Of a stretch of 64,000 nt of DNA, positions 1-10,363 are shown in pieces (position 1 is the first letter of the stretch; each line of letters starts with the position of its first letter). A model generated the notes under the pieces. The model searched no databases. It saw nothing but the letters and a program-made list of their open reading frames with translations, and was not told the origin of the DNA. The stretch comes from Asterias rubens (lineage: Eukaryota > Echinodermata > Asteroidea > Forcipulatida > Asteriidae). The position numbers and the translations under genes were made by a program. The stretch is taken from the NCBI RefSeq assembly GCF_902459465.1, contig NC_047072.1, positions 16,349,776 to 16,413,775 on the forward strand, written 5' to 3'.

Positions 1-499
1 TTCACTTCCTCATTGGAAGACAGGGTACCAGCAGATCTAACTTGGTGTTCAAATCACCCGCATTACTCTCATAATTGAAACAATATACACAGGTGGCTTT
101 ATAAAACAGCACTGAAAAGGCTATATACGGTATACTGATGCATTTACTCCCAAGAGAACCATGAGTGTACAGTCAAACCCCTAAGGTTATTTTGAAAGTT
201 ACAAAACTCTAGAATTTATTGCATTTAGAGTGTCAGGCAATTGGACTAGTATTGAATGTATTTTCTCTTAAAGATTTTGAAATTAAGAAAACAGATTTAT
301 TAGCTAAGGTAAGTAATTACATCACACACCCAAAGAATCTACTAAAATAATCTATTCATCTATGCTACTGCAATCAAACAAAATAATCAACTCAAAATAG
401 AAATTTAATCAATAAAGACAATAAAGAAGTATTAAAAAACAAGTTTTCCTAATTGTTATTTACAAAGTTTTGTCACACTAAAAAAAAAAGTGAACTAAA
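1..499. other. left-edge non-coding sequence
   Basis: AT-rich sequence with no convincing exon, splice pair or recognisable repeat. It lies downstream of the COX17 3' end and may be intergenic. Confidence 0.4.
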
Positions 500-606
500 T
501 CTTTGCCTGAGGACAATCTCTTTATTTCCCAATACTCTTCTTAGTTTCCGTGCATTCTTCATCAATCCAAAGTTTCCTCACAGTGGGGTACGGGCTTGAT
601 CCTGAT
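500..606 (-). other. putative 3'-terminal exon, probably COX17 3' UTR
   Basis: On the minus strand a good acceptor (TTTTCTAG) precedes position 606, and a polyadenylation hexamer AATAAA lies at 521-526. COX17 coding exon 2 has a usable donor (AATG|GTATGT) at 1335, 26 nt after its stop, so this is most simply a last untranslated exon; that short distance would not trigger nonsense-mediated decay. One frame stays open for 27 codons and ends in TAA at 522-524 inside the hexamer. It cannot be an alternative COX17 ending from exon 1, because the junction would create TGA. A separate gene's last exon remains possible. Confidence 0.4.
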
Positions 607-855
607 CTAGAAAATTAACAACAAAACAATGAAAACCAAAAGTGATTATGTTCAGTTATGCTAATCAATTGCAATGAATGAAATGTTTGGTTATAGATGT
701 GGTATAAATTATGGTGTTAAGCTCTCTTATACTTCCAACCCAAAGTTTCAAGTCCAACTAGTTGTTTCTGAAATTAAAACAGTTATGCCTGGAAACTTTA
801 CTTAAAATCATGGATACTCTATTACAAAACCTGAATACTTTAACTTCAAAACCCG

Positions 856-970
856 GGGTCGATTTCACAAAGAACTTGGGACTAGTCCTAGGAGATATTA
901 ACACATGAGGCTAGTCCTAAAGTCAGGATGAGTAACTCATTCTAACTTGAGATAATTAAGACTAGTCCTT
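856..970. mobile_element. fragment of a short dispersed element (TTTCACAAAG family)
   Basis: Starts GGTCGATTTCACAAAGA and carries several ACTAGTCCT/AGGACTAGT motifs. Two fuller copies with matching inverted ends lie at 46843-47127, and a degraded piece at about 16860-16930. The left end is clear; the right end is approximate. Confidence 0.55.
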
Positions 971-1360
971 ATACAATATAGTACAATATTGTACATCTAT
1001 ATGAGGTATGATATTATTAGGTACACAATGGTTCACAATAAGCAGCAATTAGGGACAGACGAACACATGTAGGTGTACCAACAATATACACAAATGTGAG
1101 CCATCATTGAATTAATAATAAGTAATGAACATTTATAAAGCACCTTAAGCAAATCCTCAAAGCGCTTTACACAAATATAAAAATCAGCTAGATTAAGTTC
1201 AAAGAGAAAACACTCATAAAATCTTACAATAAGCAGATAAACAAAAAACATACTCATAACAAATAGGAATGAAAAGAGTTGCATAGGTTTATAATATACT
1301 CCCATTTTAAAATAAATCACTTAGAAATACATACCATTGAAATTGTAGGTTTATCTGTTA

Positions 1361-3670
1361 CTATATATTGAATCCCATTTTCCTCATGCAACCTAAGTGA
1401 GCTTCGATGAGGTCGCCACATTCCGATTCACCTTTCTCCATTATACTAAAAAAAGAAACAAACAAAATCAACATTTTAGAATTTTAACACTGGTTGGCGA
1501 CAATAATTAGGGAATAACAGTGCGAGTACCCGGTCTTCATTGCTTGGTAATGACCGGGTTGGTGGCTGGCGCTGTTAACGGACCGAGTTGGAGGCGAGGT
1601 CGGTTAACAGCGCCAGCCACCAACCAAGGTCATTACCACCCAGTGAAGACCGGGTACTCGCACTGTTATTCCAATTAATAAATACCTTTTTTAGTGAATT
1701 AAACGGCTAAAATTGTCAAAATTGTGTGACTTTTCTCTCGGCGGTACTTCCAGACATGTTCAGGGGCCATATTTGAGCTTTTGATGGTTCCCATCTCTTT
1801 CGTGCGTTAATCACATTACTGATCTTTGAGACCAGTGACTCTTTTAAATAATGATCTGTTTAGCGCCTTCACTGGGGTCAAAGGAGGCAAATGATTGGAC
1901 GATAGCTGTTCCTTGTGCATTAAAACACGCGCATGAGCTCGGCGTCAGTTTATACGCGCGCACATATTACATGGCGCACTCAAAATTGGTACATTGTACA
2001 CAAGCACTTAAAGCCATTGGACCCTTTCGGTACAGAAAAAAAAAAAAAAGTTCACAGATTTACAAATAATTTACAGGGTTTACAGAAGGTAATGGTGAAA
2101 GACTTCTCTTAAAAAATTAGTCCATGAAATGCTTTACTTTTTGAGAAAGTAAAACAATATAAATTCTCGTTTAACGAGAATTAAGGATTTGTTATAAACA
2201 CATGTCATGACACGGCGAAACGCGCGAAAACAGGAGTGGGTTTTCCCGTTATTTTCTCCCGACTCCGATGTCCGATTGAGCCTAAATTTCCACAGGATTG
2301 TTATTTTATATATAAGTTGGGATACACGAAGTGTGGGACTTGGATAATACTGTTTACCGAAAGTGTATAATGGCTTTAACAAGAGTTTAGAATTTAACAC
2401 CTGGTTGGTGATGGTGACTAAAACAATAATTAACAATTATAATTAATTTACTTAGGCCTATAGGCCTATTGTGCCTACATATAATGCACACAGGCAAAAT
2501 AATACCACAAATAATTAGACAATGGATAAAAAGCTAACAACTGTTAAAAGCAAGGAAATACCACAATCCAAAAAAATGAAGAAAAAACCCCCTTATCAAA
2601 CAATGTCATCAACAATGTAAAGACCAGGGCCAAATGAGATAAAGCTGTTTAACAGAAAATGCTGCTCAGAAAACGTATTTGCTGAGCAAGAAATGAGTGG
2701 GGCACCAGTGACAACAGTACAAGCTGTATTGAATATTGGCTGGTGACCTGTTTCTGTTGAGCAGCATTGTCTGTGCTTAGCTAGAGTTTGTGCTTACAGG
2801 CTTTATGAAATTGGGCCATGGCTAATTAGCCAATAATAGCTTTGGCTTCTGCTGTCACTAGAAACCAAAGCAAAGCTGTTGAGAAGAAGTGAAAAAAAGA
2901 ATATTTTAACAATAAAGTCATCAAAACATAAACAACATGTGTTTATTCATGCTGTTGTGCAAACTGCTAAAAACAAATGAATCTGTTATGTTTTGAGATT
3001 TCAAATAAAGAAGTAACAGGATTTAGAAAATGACATAATAATAAAAAACATTTTCAGTTTATTTGGGCAAGAGAAAATAGGGGCAACAGAAAATGGGGGC
3101 AACAGAAAATAGGGACAAACTCCAACCAGTAATACTAATAATATGAAAATATGTTTATAAAAATGGTCTGATCTCTGATCTGTACAAACTGCTACGAACA
3201 GAAAGATCATGGGGGGGGGGGAAGGGAAATGGAAATTACTGGTTGAACTGGGCCTACTTCTAGAAACTATAGTAAGGGAGCCTTATAAATAAATAGTTTC
3301 TAGTACGTACTTAGTGTAGTAGTAGAACTATGGTTGAACCACCAGTTGATGAGGTGGTAATTAGTTGTCTACCTCCATCTATTTCTATGGTTGAAGTGTA
3401 CCCTTCCTCATTGAACAAGGCTAAGCCTATACCATTGCAAGTAGAAATTTACTAATTCAATTGTAAAAGTTGTACTTCACGATCCATTCTTTTCGTATGC
3501 CTGGCTGGCTGATGACCACCAGACGAAGTCGAAGGTTTTTACACTCACCAAGCATCCCTTTCCTTTTTTGTTTCTGGACAGGCACAACATGCTTTCAGCT
3601 TCGGTTTCTCAACTTCAGCTTCGACAGCTACTGCTACAGCTTCAGATTGCGTTTCAATTGGTTCAGGCAT
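1361..3670 (-). CDS. COX17: COX17, cytochrome c oxidase copper chaperone
   Basis: Two coding exons, 3549-3670 and 1361-1445, joined in phase 2 (the codon TG|T is split), give 68 residues; human COX17 has 63. The protein carries copper(I) in the mitochondrial intermembrane space to SCO1/2 and COX11 for assembly of cytochrome oxidase. Visible features are the copper motif [11 protein letters not shown] (residues 26-36) and the twin CX9C helices: the first cysteine pair ends exon 1 (RDAC), and the second is [12 protein letters not shown], followed by [12 protein letters not shown], as in the family. The N-terminal 25 residues are a variable acidic, Ala/Val-rich leader. The start at 3670 is the first ATG of the exon. 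It is divergent from TAF13, 395 bp away. The intron (1446-3548) holds a palindrome and two short elements. Confidence 0.96.
1511..1672. repeat. long near-perfect palindrome in the COX17 intron
   Basis: The left arm from 1511 (GGAATAACAGTGCGAGTACC) is matched by the reverse complement of the right arm ending at 1672. The arms are about 75 bp with few mismatches and a short centre near 1590-1600. It is much more GC-rich than its surroundings. A fold-back MITE is the likeliest reading. Confidence 0.85.
2008..2380. mobile_element. MITE, AAAGCCATTGGAC family
   Basis: Ends are inverted: TTAAAGCCATTGG at the left and TGGCTTTAA at the right, with CTTTCGGTA and TACCGAAAG just inside. A second copy in opposite orientation lies at 19218-19566. 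No coding capacity. Confidence 0.75.
2629..2817. mobile_element. short dispersed element (GGGCC...AATTGGGCC ends)
   Basis: Starts GGGCCAAATGAGATAAAGC and ends GGCTTTATGAAATTGGGCC, so the ends are imperfect inverted repeats. Related copies are at about 24158-24310, 32025-32235, 45850-46024, 46045-46215 and 51970-52210. All contain GGGGCACCAG or GGCACTAGT-like cores and TGCTTAG motifs. Confidence 0.6.
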
Positions 3671-4065
3671 TTTCCTTCTGGCTCTGGATTCACGTAAATT
3701 GTGCTAAAACTTTTGACTCAACTCGATCAGTTGTCGCAGAGAAGCAAGAGTGACTAGACGAATCGTAGCCAGGCAGCGTTTTCAAGGGACCTTTGGCCCT
3801 GAAGTTACGTAATCAAATCGCACAAAACTAGACTGTACAAACAACTGAACAATGGTCAATACTCCGAAATTGATCTAACACAAGTCAAGTCATGCAGTGC
3901 ACATCAAAGCTCTTACATCATACTACGTACATGTAACGTACAATGTACGTAACACACACATGTGGTACAGAGGTCATCGTGTCGTGCCAGAGAAAAAAAT
4001 ATTACCGTGGGTTTGGTCGAGCGCCCTCTATTGATTCTCATCTTGAGATTTGTTGACATCTAAAA
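3671..4065. promoter_or_regulatory. shared divergent promoter region of COX17 and TAF13
   Basis: 395 bp separate the two start codons on opposite strands, with no repeat array between them, so both genes must be driven from here. I see no convincing TATA box. The TAF13 start sits in AAAATGGCGG, which resembles a YY1 site overlapping the initiator, common at housekeeping promoters. Transcription starts cannot be placed by eye. Confidence 0.7.
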
Positions 4066-5821
4066 ATGGCGGAACCCACGGAGGTAAATTTTGTTAAAAG
4101 CTTTATTAAATTATTGTCTGTTGGAGGACTTTCTTTAAGATTCCATGTATACAGATTGATACAAACTTTTACATCGAAATTTGTGTTATTTAATTTTTTA
4201 AGATGGACAGCTTCGTTTTACAAAAAGAAAAGGAATAATATAAATTTATGTTATGTTTACTTTAAAATTAAATAATTAAATTGGAGGGGGGGGGGGGGGG
4301 GCTGGCCCTTTTTTTGGGGGGGGGGGCGGTATTTAGGGGGTATGTGAATCAAATAGTTAAATTGATACTATTTTGACTGATTCAGTGATTGTCAGACTTC
4401 ACTTGTCTTTTAAGACTCAAGTATTACAATAACAATCAATGAGCAAAATAAATACTATTTTATTTCATAGCAAATGAAAAAGGTGATGGCGGGGGATCGG
4501 ATACGGAAACTTTTCCAACTGGCAATTGCTAGTGTAGTGTCTGGGTGTGAGACTTTTGTCAAAAGAAACATGTTTTTATCAATAAACAGATTCTTTCCAC
4601 ATGGATTGAGTAAGGTTCTCATAAGTTTGCGATAATTTGAAGTTAAACACCCTTTTGCCTCTTGCTGTTTATATTTCAGGATAGCGGCGATCATGCTTCA
4701 GCGAGTGAGACAGAACAAGGAGAAGGAGGCAAAAAGAAGAGAATGTTTTCCAAGGAATGTACGTAGCCCCTGCCTGTAATCCAATCCTAGAACTATGGTT
4801 TGTTCTGTTATCATCATCATACTCATAAAAGTCATAGCAGAACAAATCATAGTTCTAGGATTACTGTGATAAATCAGTCCTGTTGAATTCTTGACATTGT
4901 TTTTATGATTTAACATTGCATGGCGACAGAATGTACTTCATAGAGCAAAAACTCTTAAGGCACCTCGATGAGGGAAATTAAGTTTTAAATAGAAACTTAA
5001 AACTGGTAATTGTTTGCATTGCATTTGGGTCAGCATGGTCAGGCCCGGTACTACAAATTGAGTTTATGTTAATAATAGTTATCGTCTCTTAATACACATA
5101 ATAATACTAGCAGTTTTTATTTCATTTTATTGGACGCTACAGTGAGGTGCATGATGTACGGCTTTGGTGATGATCAGAATCCTTACACCGAGTCTGTAGA
5201 TTTACTGGAAGATCTGGTGCTAGACTTCATCACAGAAATGGTAAGAAAATAACCACCAACTTTATTCTGATGACGACTAGAGCAAGCTAGTAAAAACACT
5301 CAGACTAAGAACTCACTCCGCCAAGGTAGTAGTAAAAAAAAACAGGACATTAATTTTCAGTACTGAGAAGTCTTCCAAATTCCAAAAAATCTACTCCGCG
5401 ATAATAGTAGAATAGAGCAAGACAAGTACCTGAAAGAATATAATCTACTCAGCAAGTCACACATGGTTTTGGTGTTGGTTTTGTATCAATAGACACATTC
5501 AAGACTTGGCTAGATAAAATTCAAATGACCACTTTCATAAGGGGAGCTCATTACTAATTTTTGTCCACTTGCCACACCACTGTAACTTATATATCCTGAG
5601 AGGAGTTTGTTGCAGTATTCGACTGACCATATTTATCTTTGTGTCTTTATCTACAGACTCTTAAAGCCATGGAGGTTGGTCGTCCTGGAAGAGTACAAGT
5701 GGAAGATATGATCTTCTTGATTCGAAAAGACTCTCGGAAATACGCCCGGGTCAAGGACTTATTGATGATGAATGAAGAACTTAAGAAAGCCAGGAAAGCA
5801 TTCGATGAAGCAAACTATTGA
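4066..5821 (+). CDS. TAF13: TAF13, TFIID subunit 13 (histone-fold)
   Basis: Four coding exons, 4066-4083, 4680-4758, 5143-5240 and 5657-5821, give 119 residues (human 124). TAF13 pairs with TAF11 through histone folds inside TFIID and contacts TBP in the nucleus. The N-terminus is short, acidic and Ser/Gly-rich, then a basic stretch GGKKKRMFSKEL leads into the fold (about residues 33-110). Recognisable family segments are RCMMYGFGDDQNPYTESVD, RPGRVQVEDMIFLIRKD and the C-terminal ARVKDLLMMNEELKKARKAF ending DEANY-stop. Junction phases are 0, 1 and 0, and all introns are GT-AG. Exon 1 codes only six residues, so simple ORF calling misses it. The start is supported by position and by the MA- start shared with orthologues. 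Confidence 0.97.
4285..4328 (+). repeat. two poly-G runs in TAF13 intron 1
   Basis: Runs of about 17 and 11 G separated by a short GCTGGCCC/T-rich spacer. Similar G or C runs stand at about 3211-3220, 8385-8413, 16369-16378, 20857-20871 and 27457-27468. The length is probably polymorphic or uncertain in assembly, and the runs could form quadruplex structures. Confidence 0.8.
4784..4861. other. pre-miRNA-sized hairpin in TAF13 intron 2
   Basis: Arms 4784-4811 and 4834-4861 are 28 nt each and complementary except for two positions, both G-U tolerant on the strand where they pair as RNA. The loop is 22 nt. The arms start ATCCTAGAACTATGG and end CATAGTTCTAGGAT. It could be a microRNA precursor or a tiny fold-back repeat. 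Confidence 0.6.
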
Positions 5822-6951
5822 GTTTGGATGTAGATGCAGTATAGACACTGCGCTTATTTATATGATAAGCCTTACAGGACTTATAGAGGCACCAGTCTTG
5901 GAACATTGTAGCCTCATTATGAATCGCATTGGGATGTGTGATAATAATCCAAGATGGAGACTTGTCTGGATTAATGGCTTTGACAGTCAGCCTGCTACCT
6001 ATTGGTATTAAAGTGCGCGGAGTGGAGCAGAAGATCCTGATAGTGATAGTTGAGTGAATAACAGTGTCTTGCACCCAGAATTCATGCCAAGTGTGGAGTA
6101 CATTCATCATACCTCCCTAAAACCCTACAGAGTGAATTACTTGAATCCTTCTTCCCACTTTGATCAAAATCCAACACTATTTATTAAGCCAACTCAAAAC
6201 CAACTGTTTGGACTCTGATTAGGGTGGTATGCCTAAGCCAATATAAAGCATGATCAGTTTACTAGTGTGCAGTCCTCAGTCCAACACCATTCAGTTACTC
6301 AACACCCAAAGTGTTAGACTCTGATTAGGGTGGTATGCCTAAGCCAATATAAAGCATGATCAGTTTACTAGTGCAGTCCTCAGTCCAACAGACAAACAGA
6401 CAAACAATGGCCTTGTGGGTTACTATTGTAAAAACTGGGCAACCCGGTTAATTAAAATGTTCATACATGTACTCCTTTTCAGATGTGAATAACAAATTAA
6501 AAAAATGTGACAAATGAATTTTGACCGTGTAAATTTATCTTTCATTTGACTATTACAATACTGGTTTATGACAATCACATTGCTATCTGGGTAATACATA
6601 AGCTTCCTGGCAGTAAGTAAAATAGTCTGTCAGGCTACGATAGAAACAAGCTAGGCAGTTTTCCCTTAATAGACGGCACATTAAAATTCCGCTGGCAACT
6701 TTCAATGGGGCTCCAAGGCACTGACCAGGGGCATTGTTTCTGTTGCGTTTCAGGCCTGATGTTGCTTAAGGAACAATTTAGTGAAAAGGGAAAAATATAC
6801 ACAATTGATTGAAAGGTCAATCTTGTAATACAAAACAAAAACCCAAATGAGGATGTCGATTAATTAAACTGGTAGTATTTTAGCACTCAAATAACACAAC
6901 ACCATGACTCAAATTATTGGATAAAACCTTGAAATGGCTTGTTTTAATAAA
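5822..6951 (+). other. TAF13 3' UTR and downstream DNA with a direct duplication
   Basis: Holds a direct repeat of about 80 bp: 6209-6290 and 6314-6390 share GACTCTGATTAGGGTGGTAT and the following sequence. The first good AATAAA on this strand is at 6946-6951, so a 1.1-kb 3' UTR is possible. The true end is not visible. Confidence 0.5.
6946..6951 (+). promoter_or_regulatory. candidate polyadenylation signal for TAF13
   Basis: AATAAA hexamer in the sense strand about 1.1 kb after the stop. This is only a candidate. Confidence 0.3.
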
Positions 6952-9900
6952 GGAAAGACCATTCGTATTAATTGGGTGGATACGCAACTTGTCTTGAAAC
7001 TAGGCATTAATATAGTATTTACAAATCTCAACAATTAATTGTATTAAAACGGAGAACGCTTTCATTTGGATACTCAACAGAAAACCTTTTAATTTAAATG
7101 GAAAATTGTCATATTTTTCAATCGGGTTATTCAATCATAAAGTTTTAGCCCTATGTTTTACATTTAGGGAAGTACCTTTGTAAAAAAACAAGAGATAACA
7201 TTTTGTGATCAATATGGGGCAATATGGAGTAAGATTTGAGTAAAGTCTGGTACAATGAATTGCTAAGTCATAAGTTACATCTTATGTTTGAATTCCTCCT
7301 TATAGAGACGGTTGCTGTGCCAAATGGTTCAGGGCAAGCCTTTGCATAGCAACCTCCAGATGAGCAGCCCCTGGTGCCATTGTCCCATACACATCCATTC
7401 AGACTTGTGTATGGGTGAACGTCTCTAATACGTCACTATAGCTTGCCCAAAATCATGTGACATAGCAACTGTACTGAAAGTCCGGAGTTCAAATTAAAGC
7501 GGTAACTTGTGACTAAGCAGGTTATTGTACTCGCATGTACAAGACAATATTATTCAAATCTTAATCACAAATGGCTCATTGTTTTTTGAACCATGTGATT
7601 TGCTGAGCTCACTCTGTGATGACGGGCCAGCTAGAGTCCGATTGTGATAAATCTAATATTAATTGTTACTCTAAGGCAAGAAGTGAATCACATTAAATGA
7701 CAAGCCTCTCGTGAAATCTACCTCATTTGAGTTACCTTGTCATTTGATTATTAAATGTCGGAACCGAATAAATTAATAAGTGATTAATTTTCTTTTAGCT
7801 GAAGAAGCTTTTAGCTTATTAAATTTATTTACAATTTCTTTTTAATTTTCAAAGAAATGTATCAAATGGTTACAAATTAAGTGATCTTGTGTGTGTGGGA
7901 AAAATAACACAAACATCTAACTGAAAAATTCGCCTTTATGCGCCATACAAATGCAGTTTATTATTATTTTAGTTTTTATTATTATTAAATATAATTCGCT
8001 TCTGCAACAACTAGCCAACCTGCCAACCAAAAGGGCCGATGGTAAGAAAAAAAGAGTTAATGGCCTGATGTTCCATACCTAGCAGAGTCTTTCACGAAGG
8101 CTAAAAATATTATTATATGAGCTACATACTTTCTGCTCAACGCTATTCTTTAGAGAAAACAAGTAGAATTTCCTCGTTAGACGGTAGAGCAGTGGAGGTG
8201 ATGGAGGTGTCTGTAATGCAATAAAGATGAGACCCAGGTGGACGTTATAAAAATAACAAGATACAACATCAGCCGCATCTTGATTATAAACTTCCATGTG
8301 GATTAGAGGATTAGATTGGAAAGAGTCATAGGTGTCAGATTAGTACGAGAACCAATCATCATACAAATAAATTTGCCTTACGCTGGGGGGGGGGGGGGGG
8401 GGGGGGAGGGGGGACGTTTTCTATTAGAGGAGACTAGATTTGTTGCTTAATTCTCTGGTTTTTTTCCTCCCACATCTAAAACTGAAATTTGTTCATCATG
8501 TTCTCTTCTAGTTTGGTTCTAATTAGAACTTTGAGAATATTTATCCAGATCCAGATCTTAAAAGAAATTTTAAAGGGTTTTGTTTGACTACTTTGTGAAA
8601 TCGTATAAAGCTATGCAAAGATGAAACTAAATATGAGATATGCACTCAACTACAAACTTGAATAACCTTAATGACATCTCAAATCAGGAAACTATGTACA
8701 CACATGTATATGAATACTAATTATTTGAACCAAGTCTATGCTTTTTACCCATTTGAAGAAAATCAATAAATGTCTGTTGATTTTGTGGCATGGTTCCTAC
8801 AAAAAAAGCAAATGATATCGGATTGCTCTCAATACTGGAGCATTCCTGGGCTAGATTTCACAAAGGGCAGTAGGTTAAAAGTGTACATTTGGTTTTGGGG
8901 ACCATTTGATTGTTTTAATCTTATATAAATGTCAATGTAAACAATACAACCAACATCTAGAAATTTCATTTCTAAAGGTGCTTGGGTTTTTCAGATATAA
9001 CGCTGACAAATCCAGAGAGAATGTATACACGCAGGAAGAAATAATTTATATAGGATTAAAACAATTGTAGGTTCCAAAAACAAAAAGTTACTTTGCCTTT
9101 AAGATATGCACATGTAGTGATAAGAGTAACAAGACATTTGATTCGCCTGGCCATAAGTCACTGACTGACTAATTTAAGTCAACATTAGTTAATGATTTGT
9201 TTAGTTTGGCTTGAATCCCTCGGGTGTCATCAAGATATTATTAAGATACCCAGCCGGACGGAGCGTTGATTTTACTATCCGTGTCTGCCACTTAAAATGA
9301 TCTTTATCCTTTAAAGTGATTAATTTCATGGCCCTGCTAAGCCAGAAATCATCTTTAAATTAAGTAAAGAAAACCACCTGATTTCGTCATAAAAAAAATG
9401 AAAATAAAATGTTAATTTTGTAATTAAAATGGCTTAGAAACCCACTTTCATGGGTACAAAAAAATGTTGGTTAATATTTAGAACCAGCATAGTGACACAA
9501 TCTGAAGGTCGAGCTTTGTGTGGTCAATTTTAGGTGAATTGAATTAGGTTGAGTAAATCATGATAAAAGACAAAATTGTGATGTCAAATTTGGTTTGCGG
9601 GGCATTCAAAATCTTGTTGTTCAACAAACTTCTGCTTAGCACACTTTTTAAGAGCTTTTAAGCTAAAATTAAAATTATTAAACTTAAAAACAAATACAGA
9701 ATGAACATCATTTGTCAATGAATAAATAATTCTTGGTAAATTGTGTACAAATCATGTACATCAGTGTTTTACACTAATGTGATGAAGCAAAACACATTCA
9801 AAACAAAACTGCATTTTGAACCTCCAAAGTAAGCTCCAAGTTCATGAAATTGGTTCCCGCCTTCTTGGATTTCTAAATTCTAGATCTCCTTCTTGGCAAG

Positions 9901-10132
9901 ATGTTTATTTTGATCACCGAGCACCTCTCTGCTGAATGAGCCACAAAGTAACATTACAGAACTGGTAAGAAAAACAACTTGTCCTAAAATCAAAGATTTA
10001 CATAAAACTTACACGGTCTAATGGTAATGATAGTAGAATACATCCCATGAAATAGTTCTGTCTGAAATGTCATTATTTTATGAGAAATAAATAAAACTAA
10101 TTACCCGTTTGGAGTTATCTCTCAATGAGCGT
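6952..10132. other. intergenic, AT-rich
   Basis: Lies between the convergent ends of TAF13 and the C6orf118-like gene. No exon-like segment was found. A long poly-G run is at about 8385-8413 and a possible piece of the ACACTATTGGTAATTACTC MITE family at about 8870-9110. Otherwise I see nothing specific. Confidence 0.5.
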
Positions 10133-10138
10133 TTTATT
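10133..10138 (-). promoter_or_regulatory. candidate polyadenylation signal of the C6orf118-like gene
   Basis: Minus-strand AATAAA about 225 nt after the stop codon at 10364-10366. Confidence 0.45.
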
Positions 10139-10363
10139 AATTTTTTTAATCGTTAACATGCAAAATGTGTAGTCTCTATTTTCTCACGACCCAGATGGTC
10201 GATCAATCTCAAACAAAACTTCTACAGGTTTGTCAGTTTATGTATATGGTGGCTTACATAAGTTGCTTACACTGCCAGCAACTGTTTTGTTAGCAAAAAC
10301 CAATTCTGTAATGTTCCTTTAAGATGGTTCTAAGAAGGAAGACCCAGCTCTTGCCAGCTGAAG

